A stretch of 22,470 nt of DNA from Anaerolineales bacterium (GTDB lineage: Bacteria; Chloroflexota; Anaerolineae; Anaerolineales; DRMV01). Of the stretch, positions 1-7,611 are shown piece after piece. The translations under genes were made by a program, and so were the position numbers. The notes under the pieces are model-generated. The model saw only the letters and a program-made list of their open reading frames with translations. It ran no database searches and was not told where the DNA came from. Numbering within the stretch: the stretch's first letter is position 1; every line of letters starts with the position of its first letter. The stretch is taken from the NCBI GenBank assembly GCA_026985785.1, contig JALSPT010000255.1, positions 1 through 22,470 of the forward strand. The letters are read 5' to 3'.

Positions 1-407
1 TGCCAGGAGGGGGCTTCCAGCACGGGGGTGAGCGGCTTCTCGGCGATGGTGTGGAAATGCACCGGGAAGAAATCGGGCCATGTCTCCCAGCGATAGAGCG
101 CCATCAGTTGCCGAAGGCGCTCGATGACATCGGCAAGGGCATAAATGTGCAAGGGCGCGGTGCGGCCCTGCAGCCAGGAATCCATCAGCAGCATGGGCAT
201 ACCGGCGGTGTGATCGGGGTGAAAATGCGTCAGGATGATGTCGGTGAGGTGCCACGGAGAAATGCCAGCCTGCCGCAGGCGGGGCACGACCTCGCAGGGC
301 GCATCGATCAACAGCGTGCGCTCGCCATCGGTAAGGGCGAAGTGGGTGTTGGCATGTTGAGCATCAGGCACAGCGTGCGCCGAACCAAGGACAATCCATT
401 CGGGCAT
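1..407 (-). CDS. MBL-fold metal-dependent hydrolase (3' part missing at window edge)
   Basis: The frame stays open from an ATG at 407-405 to the left edge of the window, giving 135 codons and no stop, so only the N-terminal part is present. A good ribosome site (GAGGAG, about 7 bases before the ATG) sets the start. Residues 60-69 read THFHPDHTAG, the HxHxDH zinc-binding signature of metallo-beta-lactamase-fold enzymes (H61, H63, D65, H66). The preceding strands (LGSAHAVPDAQHANTHFAL, then LLIDAP) match the opening of the RNase Z-like branch. By family it would be a two-metal hydrolase, possibly acting on RNA, a phosphodiester or a small-molecule ester; the substrate cannot be told. It is the last visible gene of the minus-strand run PIN/TRAM-cysS-rlmB, 55 bases after rlmB. 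Family call sure, function open. Confidence 0.88.
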   Translation of the reverse strand, partial: MPEWIVLGSAHAVPDAQHANTHFALTDGERTLLIDAPCEVVPRLRQAGISPWHLTDIILTHFHPDHTAGMPMLLMDSWLQGRTAPLHIYALADVIERLRQLMALYRWETWPDFFPVHFHTIAEKPLTPVLEAPSW

Positions 408-459
408 TTCTGTCTCCTCGGAGGGTTATTCCTCGCCCGTCCCTTGCTTCCAAATAGCC

Positions 460-471
460 TGGCTATACGAA
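460..471 (-). repeat. 12-bp repeat TTCGTATAGCCA, copy 1 (rlmB 3' end)
   Basis: The minus strand reads TTCGTATAGCCA and supplies the last two codons and the stop of rlmB. Two more exact copies lie at 6536-6547 and 6572-6583. Here the repeat overlaps a 6-1-6 dyad (ATAGCC T GGCTAT at 454-466). Three copies of a 12-mer in 22 kb are very unlikely by chance. Confidence 0.6.
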
Positions 472-1206
472 ACCGCGCTGCTGCCAGGCAAAGTACAATG
501 CCACCGAACCGGCCACCGCGGCGTTGAGCGATTCCATTTTACCGCGCATGGGCAGACGCAGCAGGGCATCGCACTTCTGGCGCACCAGACGGCGCAGTCC
601 CTGCCCTTCGCTGCCGACCACCAGGGCCAGCGCTCCTTTCAGGGAAACCGTTCCCAGCGGCTGCGCCTCCGCGCCGCCTTCCAGCCCGACCACCCACCCA
701 CCGGCTTCCTGCAAGGCGTCGATGGCCTGCGCGAGGTTCATCTGCCCCACCAGCAGGTGCTCCACCGCGCCGGAAGAAGCGTTGACCACCGCCGGGGTGA
801 CCGTCGCGGTGCGGCGCAACGGCAGCAGCACCCCGTGAACGCCCACAGCCTCCGCAGTGCGGAGCAAGGTCGCCAGGTTTTGCGGATCTTGCAACGCATC
901 GAGCAAAAGCAAAAACGGCGGCTCTTCGCGGCGCGCCGCCAGAGCAAGCATCTCCCCCAGGTCGGCATACGGGTAGGGCGAAGCCTCCAACGCCACGCCC
1001 TGGTGGTGGTCGTGGCCGACCAGGGCTTCCAGTTTTCGGCGCGGGGCACGCGCCACCGGCACGCCCTGCCCCTCGGCCTCACGGACGGCGGCGCGCAGGT
1101 CGCCCTTGACCTGCGCGCCCTCGGCCACCCAGAGGCGGAAAAAGCGCCGTCGCCCGGCCCGCAGCGCCTCGTACACCGGGTGCCGCCCAAAAAGTACCTC
1201 GCGCAT
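463..1206 (-). CDS. rlmB: 23S rRNA (guanosine-2'-O-)-methyltransferase RlmB, SpoU/TrmH family
   Basis: 247 residues, the usual size of RlmB. An N-terminal substrate-binding domain (about 1-75) precedes a SPOUT domain with the three family motifs: QDPQNLATLLRTAEA (106-120, with the Asn and Arg of motif 1), LVVGSEGQGL (195-204, AdoMet-binding knot) and LPMRGKMESLNAA (218-230, motif 3). E. coli RlmB methylates the ribose of G2251 in the 23S rRNA peptidyl-transferase P loop; a close paralogue (other TrmH-family enzymes) cannot be excluded. The ATG lies 3 bases after the cysS stop, with a GGAAG sequence upstream, so translation is probably coupled to cysS. The last codons (TTC GTA TAG) fall in a 12-base sequence repeated twice near 6.5 kb, so the extreme C-terminus may be acquired. 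Confidence 0.93.
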   Translation of the reverse strand: MREVLFGRHPVYEALRAGRRRFFRLWVAEGAQVKGDLRAAVREAEGQGVPVARAPRRKLEALVGHDHHQGVALEASPYPYADLGEMLALAARREEPPFLLLLDALQDPQNLATLLRTAEAVGVHGVLLPLRRTATVTPAVVNASSGAVEHLLVGQMNLAQAIDALQEAGGWVVGLEGGAEAQPLGTVSLKGALALVVGSEGQGLRRLVRQKCDALLRLPMRGKMESLNAAVAGSVALYFAWQQRGFV

Positions 1207-1209
1207 CGC

Positions 1210-2619
<1,410 letters not shown>

Positions 2620-2630
2620 CGTTTCCTCCA

Positions 2631-3698
2631 TCATTCATTGCGCTCGGCGTCTCGCGGGCGGGCGAAAAGCATCCGCCCGGCGGCGGTTTGCAGCGCCTTG
2701 GTCACGACGGCGTCGATTTCCCTGCCCACGGCATCGCGCCCGCCTTCGACCACCACCATCGTGCCGTCGTCGAGGTAGCCCACGCCCTGGTCGGGTTCCT
2801 TGCCCTCTTGAATCACTTTCAGGCGCAGCGTTTCACCGGGCAGATAGAGCGCTTTAACCGCGTTGGCCAGTTCGTTGATGTTGAGCACCGGCACGCCCTG
2901 CAATTCGGCCACGCGGTTGAGGTTGTAATCGTTGGTCAGGATGGGACAACGCAGTTGTCGCGCCAGCACTACCAGTTTGTCGTCCACCTTACGGACGCCC
3001 TCGACGTCCATATCGCTGATTTGCACGGTGATGTTGGGGTCCTGCTGCAATTCGGCCACCACGGCCAGGCCGCGGCGGCCACGCTGGCGGCGGAGGGGAT
3101 CTGCCGAGTCGGCCACGTACTGGATTTCCTGCAACACGAAGCGGGGCACCACCAGTGTGCCGGAAAGGAAGCCGGTGCGGGCAATGTCCACGACACGGCC
3201 GTCAATGAGCACGCTGGAATCCAGAAGGATCAGCCGGGAAGAGGCGACGCTTTCCCCCTCCCGCTCACGCCAGCCGCCAAAAACGCCGCGCAACGCGGCA
3301 AACAAGTCATCCTGCCGGGCGACGAAAACCAGCGCGCCCAAATAGGCCAACACGACCACAGCACCAAAGGAAAGGGTCTCTTTGAACGGTGAGGGCAAAA
3401 GTGAAAATGGCAAGGTCAACAAAGCCGCCATCAACAAGCCGGTGATCAGTCCCGTCAGTCCTGCTAAAAGCGAACGCCCGGAAGCCCTGAGCAACACCCG
3501 CCGCGCTGCCTGCACCGGGCGGGTGGTGAAATAAGGGGTGAGTATCAAACCCGCCAGTGCCCCCAACAACCCCAAAATGATTGCCGTGCGAGCAGGCGCC
3601 GTCGCCCCAATGCTCTGCCCAAACGACTTGCCATAAAACACCCCTACCAGCCCCAACGCGACCATGCCTAATAAACGAAAAAAGAATTCTATGCTCAT
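2631..3698 (-). CDS. Membrane-anchored PIN/TRAM domain protein (YacL-like)
   Basis: 355 residues from the ATG at 3698, which has AGGAGG 9 bases upstream; the longer open frame to 3785 has no comparable site. Residues 1-130 hold about four hydrophobic segments (near 8-22, 38-54, 77-100, 111-127). Residues 155-283 form a PIN nuclease domain with the acidic set D160 (LLDSSVLIDGR), E191, D239/D240 (VDDKLV) and D257 (TNDYNLN). Residues 284-348 resemble a TRAM RNA-binding domain. This is the architecture of B. subtilis YacL, a membrane PIN/TRAM protein of poorly known function, probably an RNase. Because the catalytic acids are intact I expect an active nuclease (inference). The stop overlaps the first possible cysS ATG, and cysS follows in the same transcript. 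Confidence 0.9.
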   Translation of the reverse strand: MSIEFFFRLLGMVALGLVGVFYGKSFGQSIGATAPARTAIILGLLGALAGLILTPYFTTRPVQAARRVLLRASGRSLLAGLTGLITGLLMAALLTLPFSLLPSPFKETLSFGAVVVLAYLGALVFVARQDDLFAALRGVFGGWREREGESVASSRLILLDSSVLIDGRVVDIARTGFLSGTLVVPRFVLQEIQYVADSADPLRRQRGRRGLAVVAELQQDPNITVQISDMDVEGVRKVDDKLVVLARQLRCPILTNDYNLNRVAELQGVPVLNINELANAVKALYLPGETLRLKVIQEGKEPDQGVGYLDDGTMVVVEGGRDAVGREIDAVVTKALQTAAGRMLFARPRDAERNE

Positions 3699-3940
3699 GG
3701 AAAAGAACCTCCTGATAAGTGCGGATGCCAAATGAAAATAACACGGATTACGCAATGAAGGGACCGCGCCCTTCCTCTCAGGCATTTTGCCAACGGCGCA
3801 AATCCAAAAATAAAACAGAGAAAATCGCCGTCTTTCCCATTGCAGGGAACGCCCCTATCCTTTACTTGCCAAAAGGAGCATATCTATTTTACCTTACCTC
3901 TTTGCGCTCGCCCGAACCGGGCGTCCAAAAACGCTTCATC
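3699..3940 (-). other. Intergenic leader between znuB and the PIN/TRAM gene
   Basis: 242 bases without a convincing gene, more AT-rich than its surroundings. It carries the ribosome site AGGAGG for the downstream PIN/TRAM gene and presumably its promoter, but I found no good -35/-10 pair. A 6-bp GC hairpin (3909-3914 with 3918-3923) lies just after znuB. Small plus-strand frames here have no ribosome site or family resemblance. Confidence 0.5.
3909..3923 (-). terminator. Weak hairpin after znuB, possible terminator
   Basis: Perfect 6-bp stem CGCCCG/CGGGCG with a 3-base loop, 18 bases past the znuB stop. No T-run follows on the minus strand, so as an intrinsic terminator it is weak. It may be a Rho-type end or an mRNA 3' stabilising hairpin. 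Confidence 0.3.
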
Positions 3941-4768
3941 CTACCCTTCCTCGTGCGCCCCGCGCGCTTCCCGCCACTGGCGTCCAAGCAACGAAAGGGC
4001 AAAAATAACGGTCGCCGTCAACACCACGGTCGCGCCCGAGGCCGTGTTGAGATAATAGGACAGCACCAACCCTACCACTACACTCAACACACCAAAGAGA
4101 GCCGAAAGCGCCATCATACGGCCAAACGTGCGGCTCAACTGGTAGGCACTGGCAGCAGGCGTCACCAACAAAGCCGAAACCAGCACAATGCCCACCACCT
4201 TGATGGAAACCACGATGGTGAGCGCGATGAGCGCCAACAACAAATAATACAACGCAGGCTCGGGCAAACCGTTGACGCGGGCGGTTTCGGGGTCAAAGGT
4301 AATGTAAAGAAATTCCTTATAAAGCAAAGCCACCATCAGCAACGCGACCACCCCTACACCCAACACCATCTTCAAATCCGCGGCGGTAATCGCCAGAATG
4401 CTGCCAAAAAGGTAAGAGAACAAGTCGACGTTGTAGCCGTGCATCAAGCCGATCAACAATACGCCAAAAGCCATCGTGGAGGCAAAGAAAATGCCTACCG
4501 CGGTGTCTTCCTTAATGCCTCCACGGCGCGTCACCATCCCGATACCCCAGGCCACCAGCAGACAAAAACCCACCGCCGTCCACAAAGGGTCGACGCCCAA
4601 CAAAAAGCCCAGAGCGACGCCGCCAAAGGACGCATGGGCCACGCCCGCGCCCATGAACGACATGCCCTTCAACACCACGTACACGCCGATGATCGCTGTC
4701 AACAACCCCACCATCACACCGCCCAACAAAGCCCGTTGCATGAAAGCGTAGTGCCAGAAATCCAACAT
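3941..4768 (-). CDS. znuB: Zinc ABC transporter, permease subunit (ABC-3 family)
   Basis: Inner-membrane permease of a Zn/Mn-type ABC importer, 275 residues with about eight hydrophobic helices. Seen: the family's N-terminal pattern with YVVLKGMSFMGAGVAHASFGG (30-50), and later helices with SIKVVGIVLVSALLVTPAASA, typical of the ABC-3 (ZnuB/MntB/TroC) family. I start at the ATG at 4768, which overlaps the znuC stop as TGATG and has GGAGGG about 6 bases upstream; the frame is open for 28 more codons but without a ribosome site. Translation is therefore coupled to znuC. Zinc rather than manganese is inferred from the neighbouring binding protein and Fur-type regulator. Confidence 0.93.
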   Translation of the reverse strand: MLDFWHYAFMQRALLGGVMVGLLTAIIGVYVVLKGMSFMGAGVAHASFGGVALGFLLGVDPLWTAVGFCLLVAWGIGMVTRRGGIKEDTAVGIFFASTMAFGVLLIGLMHGYNVDLFSYLFGSILAITAADLKMVLGVGVVALLMVALLYKEFLYITFDPETARVNGLPEPALYYLLLALIALTIVVSIKVVGIVLVSALLVTPAASAYQLSRTFGRMMALSALFGVLSVVVGLVLSYYLNTASGATVVLTATVIFALSLLGRQWREARGAHEEG

Positions 4769-5574
4769 CACTTGCCCTCCGTTTTTTCCTGATCCAGCGC
4801 CCGCACCACCATGTGCGGCGCGTGGCCGTGGTGGAAGAACAATGCCTGGCATCCGTACATTTCGTTCAACGTGGCCTCCGTCAGCACGACTTCAGGCCGC
4901 CCGTGCGCTACCAGCCGCCGATTGACACACGCCACGCCGTCCACATACTGAGAAACCACACCCACGTCGTGCGACACCATGATGACCGTCATGCCCTCCC
5001 GTTGAAACTCGCGCAACAGTTCGTAGAGCGATTTGGTGGCCTGAGCATCCACGCCGGCGGTCGGCTCGTCGAGGATGAGCAAACGAGGCTCGGTGGCCAG
5101 GGCGCGCGCCAGGAACACGCGCTGCCGTTGCCCGCCGGAGAGGTCACCCAACGGGCGGTCGGCCAGATCGGCCACGCCCACACGCGCCATCGCACGCTGC
5201 ACCGCCTCGCGGTCGGCACGCCCTGGGCGGCGGAACAAGCCCAAGCGGGCGTAGCGCCCCATCATGACCACATCGCGCGCCCGCACTGGAAAGCGCAAAT
5301 CCACCGCATGCATCTGGGGGACGTAACCAATTTCGCGGCGCAACGCCCCCAACGCCTCCGGAGAACGGCCAAACACACGCACCGTCCCTTTTACCGGCTT
5401 CACCAGCCCCAAGATCGTGCGTACCAGCGTGGTCTTCCCCGCGCCATTGGGGCCAATGACGGCCAAAAAAGCCCCTGCAGGCACGATGAGATCGACGTCT
5501 TCCAGCACCCTCAGACGACCGTAAGCCACGGTCACCCCTTTGAGTTCCACAACCGGCGTTTGCCCTTCAGTCAC
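4768..5574 (-). CDS. znuC: Zinc ABC transporter, ATP-binding subunit
   Basis: ATPase that powers the importer, 268 residues, at the cytoplasmic face of the membrane. All ABC motifs are present: Walker A GPNGAGKTT (41-49), Q-loop YVPQ (84-87), signature LSGGQ (145-149), Walker B LLILDEPT (165-172) and switch His H202. The C-terminal tail is His-rich (H248, H249, H251, H254), as in many zinc-importer ATPases, and could sense or bind metal (inference). The start is a GTG at 5574 overlapping the znuA stop (GTGA), and the stop overlaps znuB, so the three subunits are translationally coupled. Confidence 0.94.
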   Translation of the reverse strand: MTEGQTPVVELKGVTVAYGRLRVLEDVDLIVPAGAFLAVIGPNGAGKTTLVRTILGLVKPVKGTVRVFGRSPEALGALRREIGYVPQMHAVDLRFPVRARDVVMMGRYARLGLFRRPGRADREAVQRAMARVGVADLADRPLGDLSGGQRQRVFLARALATEPRLLILDEPTAGVDAQATKSLYELLREFQREGMTVIMVSHDVGVVSQYVDGVACVNRRLVAHGRPEVVLTEATLNEMYGCQALFFHHGHAPHMVVRALDQEKTEGK

Positions 5575-6608
5575 GGCTGACCTCCCAGCCCCTTTTGCAA
5601 CTGCTCCAAGTTCCAGCGCATGAGTTTGATGTAAGTCTCCCGGGGCGGTGTGCCGCCCAACGGATCGAGGGTCAGCACCGGTACACCGGCCTCCTCGGCA
5701 ATCACCCGGGCGGCTCGCGGCGGGAACTGCGGCTCGGCAAACACTGCCGGCGCGCCCACCCGTTTGATGGTTTCGACGATTTGAGCCACTTCCGCAGCGG
5801 AAGGCTCCCGACCGGGCGTCGTCTCCAAAACAGCCGCCTGGTGCAAGCCGTAATCATGAATGAAATAAGCCCAGGCAGCATGGAACGTCACCATCTCGCG
5901 GCTGTGGAAAGTCGCCACCGCGGCGCGAATATCGGCATCCAATTGCCGCAATTGCTGCAAATAAGCCGCTGCATTGGCACGATAAGCGGCTTCACCCTCC
6001 GGGTCAGCGGCGATGAGCGCGTCGCGAATGCGCTTGACGTACTTCATCGCCCGCCGAGGGCTCAGCCAGAGATGTGGGTTGCCAGCCGCGTGCTCGCTGC
6101 TTTGCAGCAAGGGCATTCCCTCGGAAAGCACGACCACCTGCAAATCCGGGTTGCCCACCGCCTGCACTGCCTTGTCGGCCCAGAATTCCAACCCAACACC
6201 GTTGAGGAAAAGAATACGCGCCGCAGCCAGTCGACGCATCTGCTCTGGCGTGGGTTCGTAAGTGTGCGGGCTGGCGCCCGGCGGCACCATCGTCAGCACT
6301 TCAACCCGCTCACCACCGACCTGGCGCACCATATCGGCAATAGGGGGAATGGAAGCCGCCACCAGCACCTGCTTGCTTTCCTGGTGCAGGGGTACAGCAG
6401 CGTTCCCTCCACACCCGGCGAACAGCAGGATGAACGCCAGCCCCACGACAAGCCAAGAGGGGAAGGCCGACAAGCCCCCCACGCCGCTTGCTTCGCGCTC
6501 ACGGCGTGGAAGGCGCACGACAGGCCGCATTTTACTGGCTATACGAAGGGCACCCCTTCGGCTACTTTTGTTGGCTATACGAAAGAGGCGCCCTTTTTCG
6601 CTCCTCAT
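5571..6608 (-). CDS. znuA: Zinc ABC transporter, substrate-binding lipoprotein
   Basis: Cluster A-I metal-binding protein that captures zinc outside the membrane for ZnuBC. Counting from the ATG at 6608 (345 residues), a hydrophobic segment ends in the lipobox LFAGC with Cys66 as the lipidation site. Metal ligands by family alignment are H115 (ASPHTYEP), H179 (GNPHLW), H243 (TFHAAW) and D315 (TLDPLGG). A third His and FAEPQF point to zinc rather than manganese. The His-rich loop of proteobacterial ZnuA is very short here. Start choice is uncertain: 6608 has a near-perfect site (AGGAGG, 6 bases) inside zur but gives a 65-residue basic leader before the Cys; the ATG at 6530 gives a better signal peptide (Cys40) but no ribosome site. 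The disputed stretch is repeat-rich. Confidence 0.92.
   Translation of the reverse strand: MRSEKGRLFRIANKSSRRGALRIASKMRPVVRLPRREREASGVGGLSAFPSWLVVGLAFILLFAGCGGNAAVPLHQESKQVLVAASIPPIADMVRQVGGERVEVLTMVPPGASPHTYEPTPEQMRRLAAARILFLNGVGLEFWADKAVQAVGNPDLQVVVLSEGMPLLQSSEHAAGNPHLWLSPRRAMKYVKRIRDALIAADPEGEAAYRANAAAYLQQLRQLDADIRAAVATFHSREMVTFHAAWAYFIHDYGLHQAAVLETTPGREPSAAEVAQIVETIKRVGAPAVFAEPQFPPRAARVIAEEAGVPVLTLDPLGGTPPRETYIKLMRWNLEQLQKGLGGQP
6479..6509. repeat. 8-bp inverted repeat in the znuA leader
   Basis: CCACGCCG (6479-6486) pairs exactly with CGGCGTGG (6502-6509) across a 15-base loop. It lies within the codons just before the znuA signal peptide (PRREREASGVGG), a segment with no family conservation. 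Confidence 0.5.
6536..6547 (-). repeat. 12-bp repeat TTCGTATAGCCA, copy 2
   Basis: Exact copy on the minus strand, 6 bases upstream of the alternative znuA ATG (6530). It shares its TTCG with the right arm of the hairpin at 6544-6560. Confidence 0.6.
6544..6560. repeat. 7-bp perfect hairpin between the repeat copies
   Basis: CGAAGGG (6544-6550), loop CAC, CCCTTCG (6554-6560). It lies just past the zur stop (6562-6564 on the minus strand) and before the alternative znuA start. No T-run follows, so it is more likely part of a repeat element or an attenuating or stabilising mRNA structure than a terminator. Confidence 0.5.
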
Positions 6609-7062
6609 CGCTTTCCTCCTCTGCCCGACGACATTCAGCACACAAGCCCACCAGTTGCAACCAGTGATCCTCCACCGCGAAGCCGCTTTCGCTCGCCACC
6701 GTGTGCATCAAATCCTCCAAATCATCGCCGCTGAAATACCATACCCGACCACAACGACGACATACCAGCAGGTGTTGATGCCCCGGCTCGGTCGCCACGT
6801 AGGTGGCGCACTGGGCATCACAGTGTACCCGCTGCACCAACCCCAACGTCAGCATGGTTTCCAACGTGCGATACACGGTGACCAAGCCCAGACGAGCATA
6901 GCGTTTCCGCGCAACATCGAAAATCTGCGTCGCCTCCAACGCCCGGTCACTGGAAGCCAACACTTCCAACACGGCACGCCTGGCAACCGTCAGACGATAG
7001 CCACGCTGTTGTAATGCCGTCGTCCAGCGCGCGAGTCGCTCCTCAGCGGAAGAAGCCGCCAT
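6562..7062 (-). CDS. zur: Fur-family metal-responsive repressor, probably Zur
   Basis: 166 residues from the ATG at 7062, preceded by GAGGTG at about 6 bases; an in-frame GTG two codons earlier is less well placed. The N-terminal winged helix (about 10-85) includes YRLTVARRAVLEVL and the recognition-helix region VTVYRTLETM (61-70). The C-terminal dimerisation domain holds the structural zinc cysteines C101/C104 (CRRC) and C141/C144 (CAEC), with H80, C81, H95 and H97 as likely regulatory ligands. As first gene of the znuACB operon, with a palindromic operator over its own start site, it is best read as an autoregulated zinc sensor that shuts off uptake in zinc-replete cells. Fur, PerR or Mur specificity cannot be excluded from sequence. 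The last dozen residues (from RKRAPL on) are encoded by repeat-rich DNA and look non-ancestral. Confidence 0.9.
   Translation of the reverse strand: MAASSAEERLARWTTALQQRGYRLTVARRAVLEVLASSDRALEATQIFDVARKRYARLGLVTVYRTLETMLTLGLVQRVHCDAQCATYVATEPGHQHLLVCRRCGRVWYFSGDDLEDLMHTVASESGFAVEDHWLQLVGLCAECRRAEEESDEERKRAPLSYSQQK
6572..6583 (-). repeat. 12-bp repeat TTCGTATAGCCA, copy 3
   Basis: Exact copy, 36 bases from copy 2, read through as the last codons of zur (SYSQ). With copy 2 and the hairpin between them it forms a compact repeat unit of roughly 50 bases. Confidence 0.6.
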
Positions 7063-7082
7063 CCACACACCTCACTTTTAGA

Positions 7083-7103
7083 AAATGAAAACCGTTTTCG
7101 TTT
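7083..7103. promoter_or_regulatory. Putative Zur/Fur-type operator
   Basis: Palindrome GAAAAC C GTTTTC (7087-7099). As a 7-1-7 unit it is TGAAAAC C GTTTTCG, and dyad symmetry continues through flanking AAA/TTT to 7083-7103 with one mismatched pair. This is the usual layout of Fur-family boxes. It lies 2 bases downstream of the zur -10, over the expected transcription start, an ideal position for repression. Assignment to Zur is by context. Confidence 0.75.
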
Positions 7104-7105
7104 AG

Positions 7106-7134
7106 ATTGTACGCCGTCGCCACCAGATTGTCAA
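7106..7134 (-). promoter_or_regulatory. Sigma-70 type promoter of zur-znuACB
   Basis: Minus strand: -35 TTGACA (7134-7129), exact 17-bp spacer, -10 TACAAT (7111-7106). The expected start near 7099 gives a leader of about 37 bases before the zur ATG, with the operator overlapping it. Confidence 0.82.
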
Positions 7135-7232
7135 GATTTCCAGCCCGCTCCACTCGCTCAACGGCTCGCCCTTTTCCCTGGCACGCCTCTTGCAACATTG
7201 CGCACACATCCTTTTTCTCAAGGAGTTTTGCC

Positions 7233-7556
7233 ATGCACACCCTTACTCCCGAACAACTCCGTATGTGGATCGGTGGCCTGGTCTTCTTGCTCGGCATGGC
7301 GACCTTCGCTTTGGGGGTATTCGTCCTTGTGGCGCGAGCCATGAACCGTGACCTCCATCGCCTGGCCGCCCACACCGCGCGCCTGGCGCAGAAGGGCATC
7401 ATCGAGGACGCCTCCGGTCTGGTAGGCAATGCTTCTGCTCTGGTAAGCGCCCTCACCCGTCTGGTGCAGACCACCGCTGGCGTAGGCATTTTCCTCATCG
7501 TACTTGGCCTTGCCTTGATGTATTTCCCCTACCAGTACATTATGCCCTTGCACTAA
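7233..7556 (+). CDS. Small membrane protein with two helices, unknown function
   Basis: 107 residues from the ATG at 7233 (AAGGAG 7 bases upstream). I do not recognise a named family. Two hydrophobic helices (about 12-34 and 82-100) flank a polar, partly amphipathic stretch (35-80: RAMNRDLHRLAAHTARLAQ, then GLVGNASALVSALTRLVQ), suggesting a helical hairpin in the membrane with a coiled or amphipathic middle. There is no signal peptide cleavage site. It is divergent from zur (170 bases between starts) and lies 55 bases before the giant TPR gene on the same strand, so co-transcription with the TPR and protease genes is possible. I found no clear promoter of its own. Confidence 0.72.
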   Translation: MHTLTPEQLRMWIGGLVFLLGMATFALGVFVLVARAMNRDLHRLAAHTARLAQKGIIEDASGLVGNASALVSALTRLVQTTAGVGIFLIVLGLALMYFPYQYIMPLH

Positions 7557-7611
7557 CCCTCCCTCATCCCTTTGCCCCTCCATAACGCCCCCTCCTCTTA
7601 CTGAACCGGCT

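Noticed and set aside
7110..7232. Promoter for the plus-strand unit starting at 7233
   Set aside because: TTGTCA and TTGCAA hexamers are present, but no -10 lies at 16-18 bases from either, so I did not call one.
7233..7556. Bacterial gasdermin or other pore-forming partner of the protease
   Set aside because: At 107 residues with two plain membrane helices it is far too short for a gasdermin fold and shows no known effector motif.
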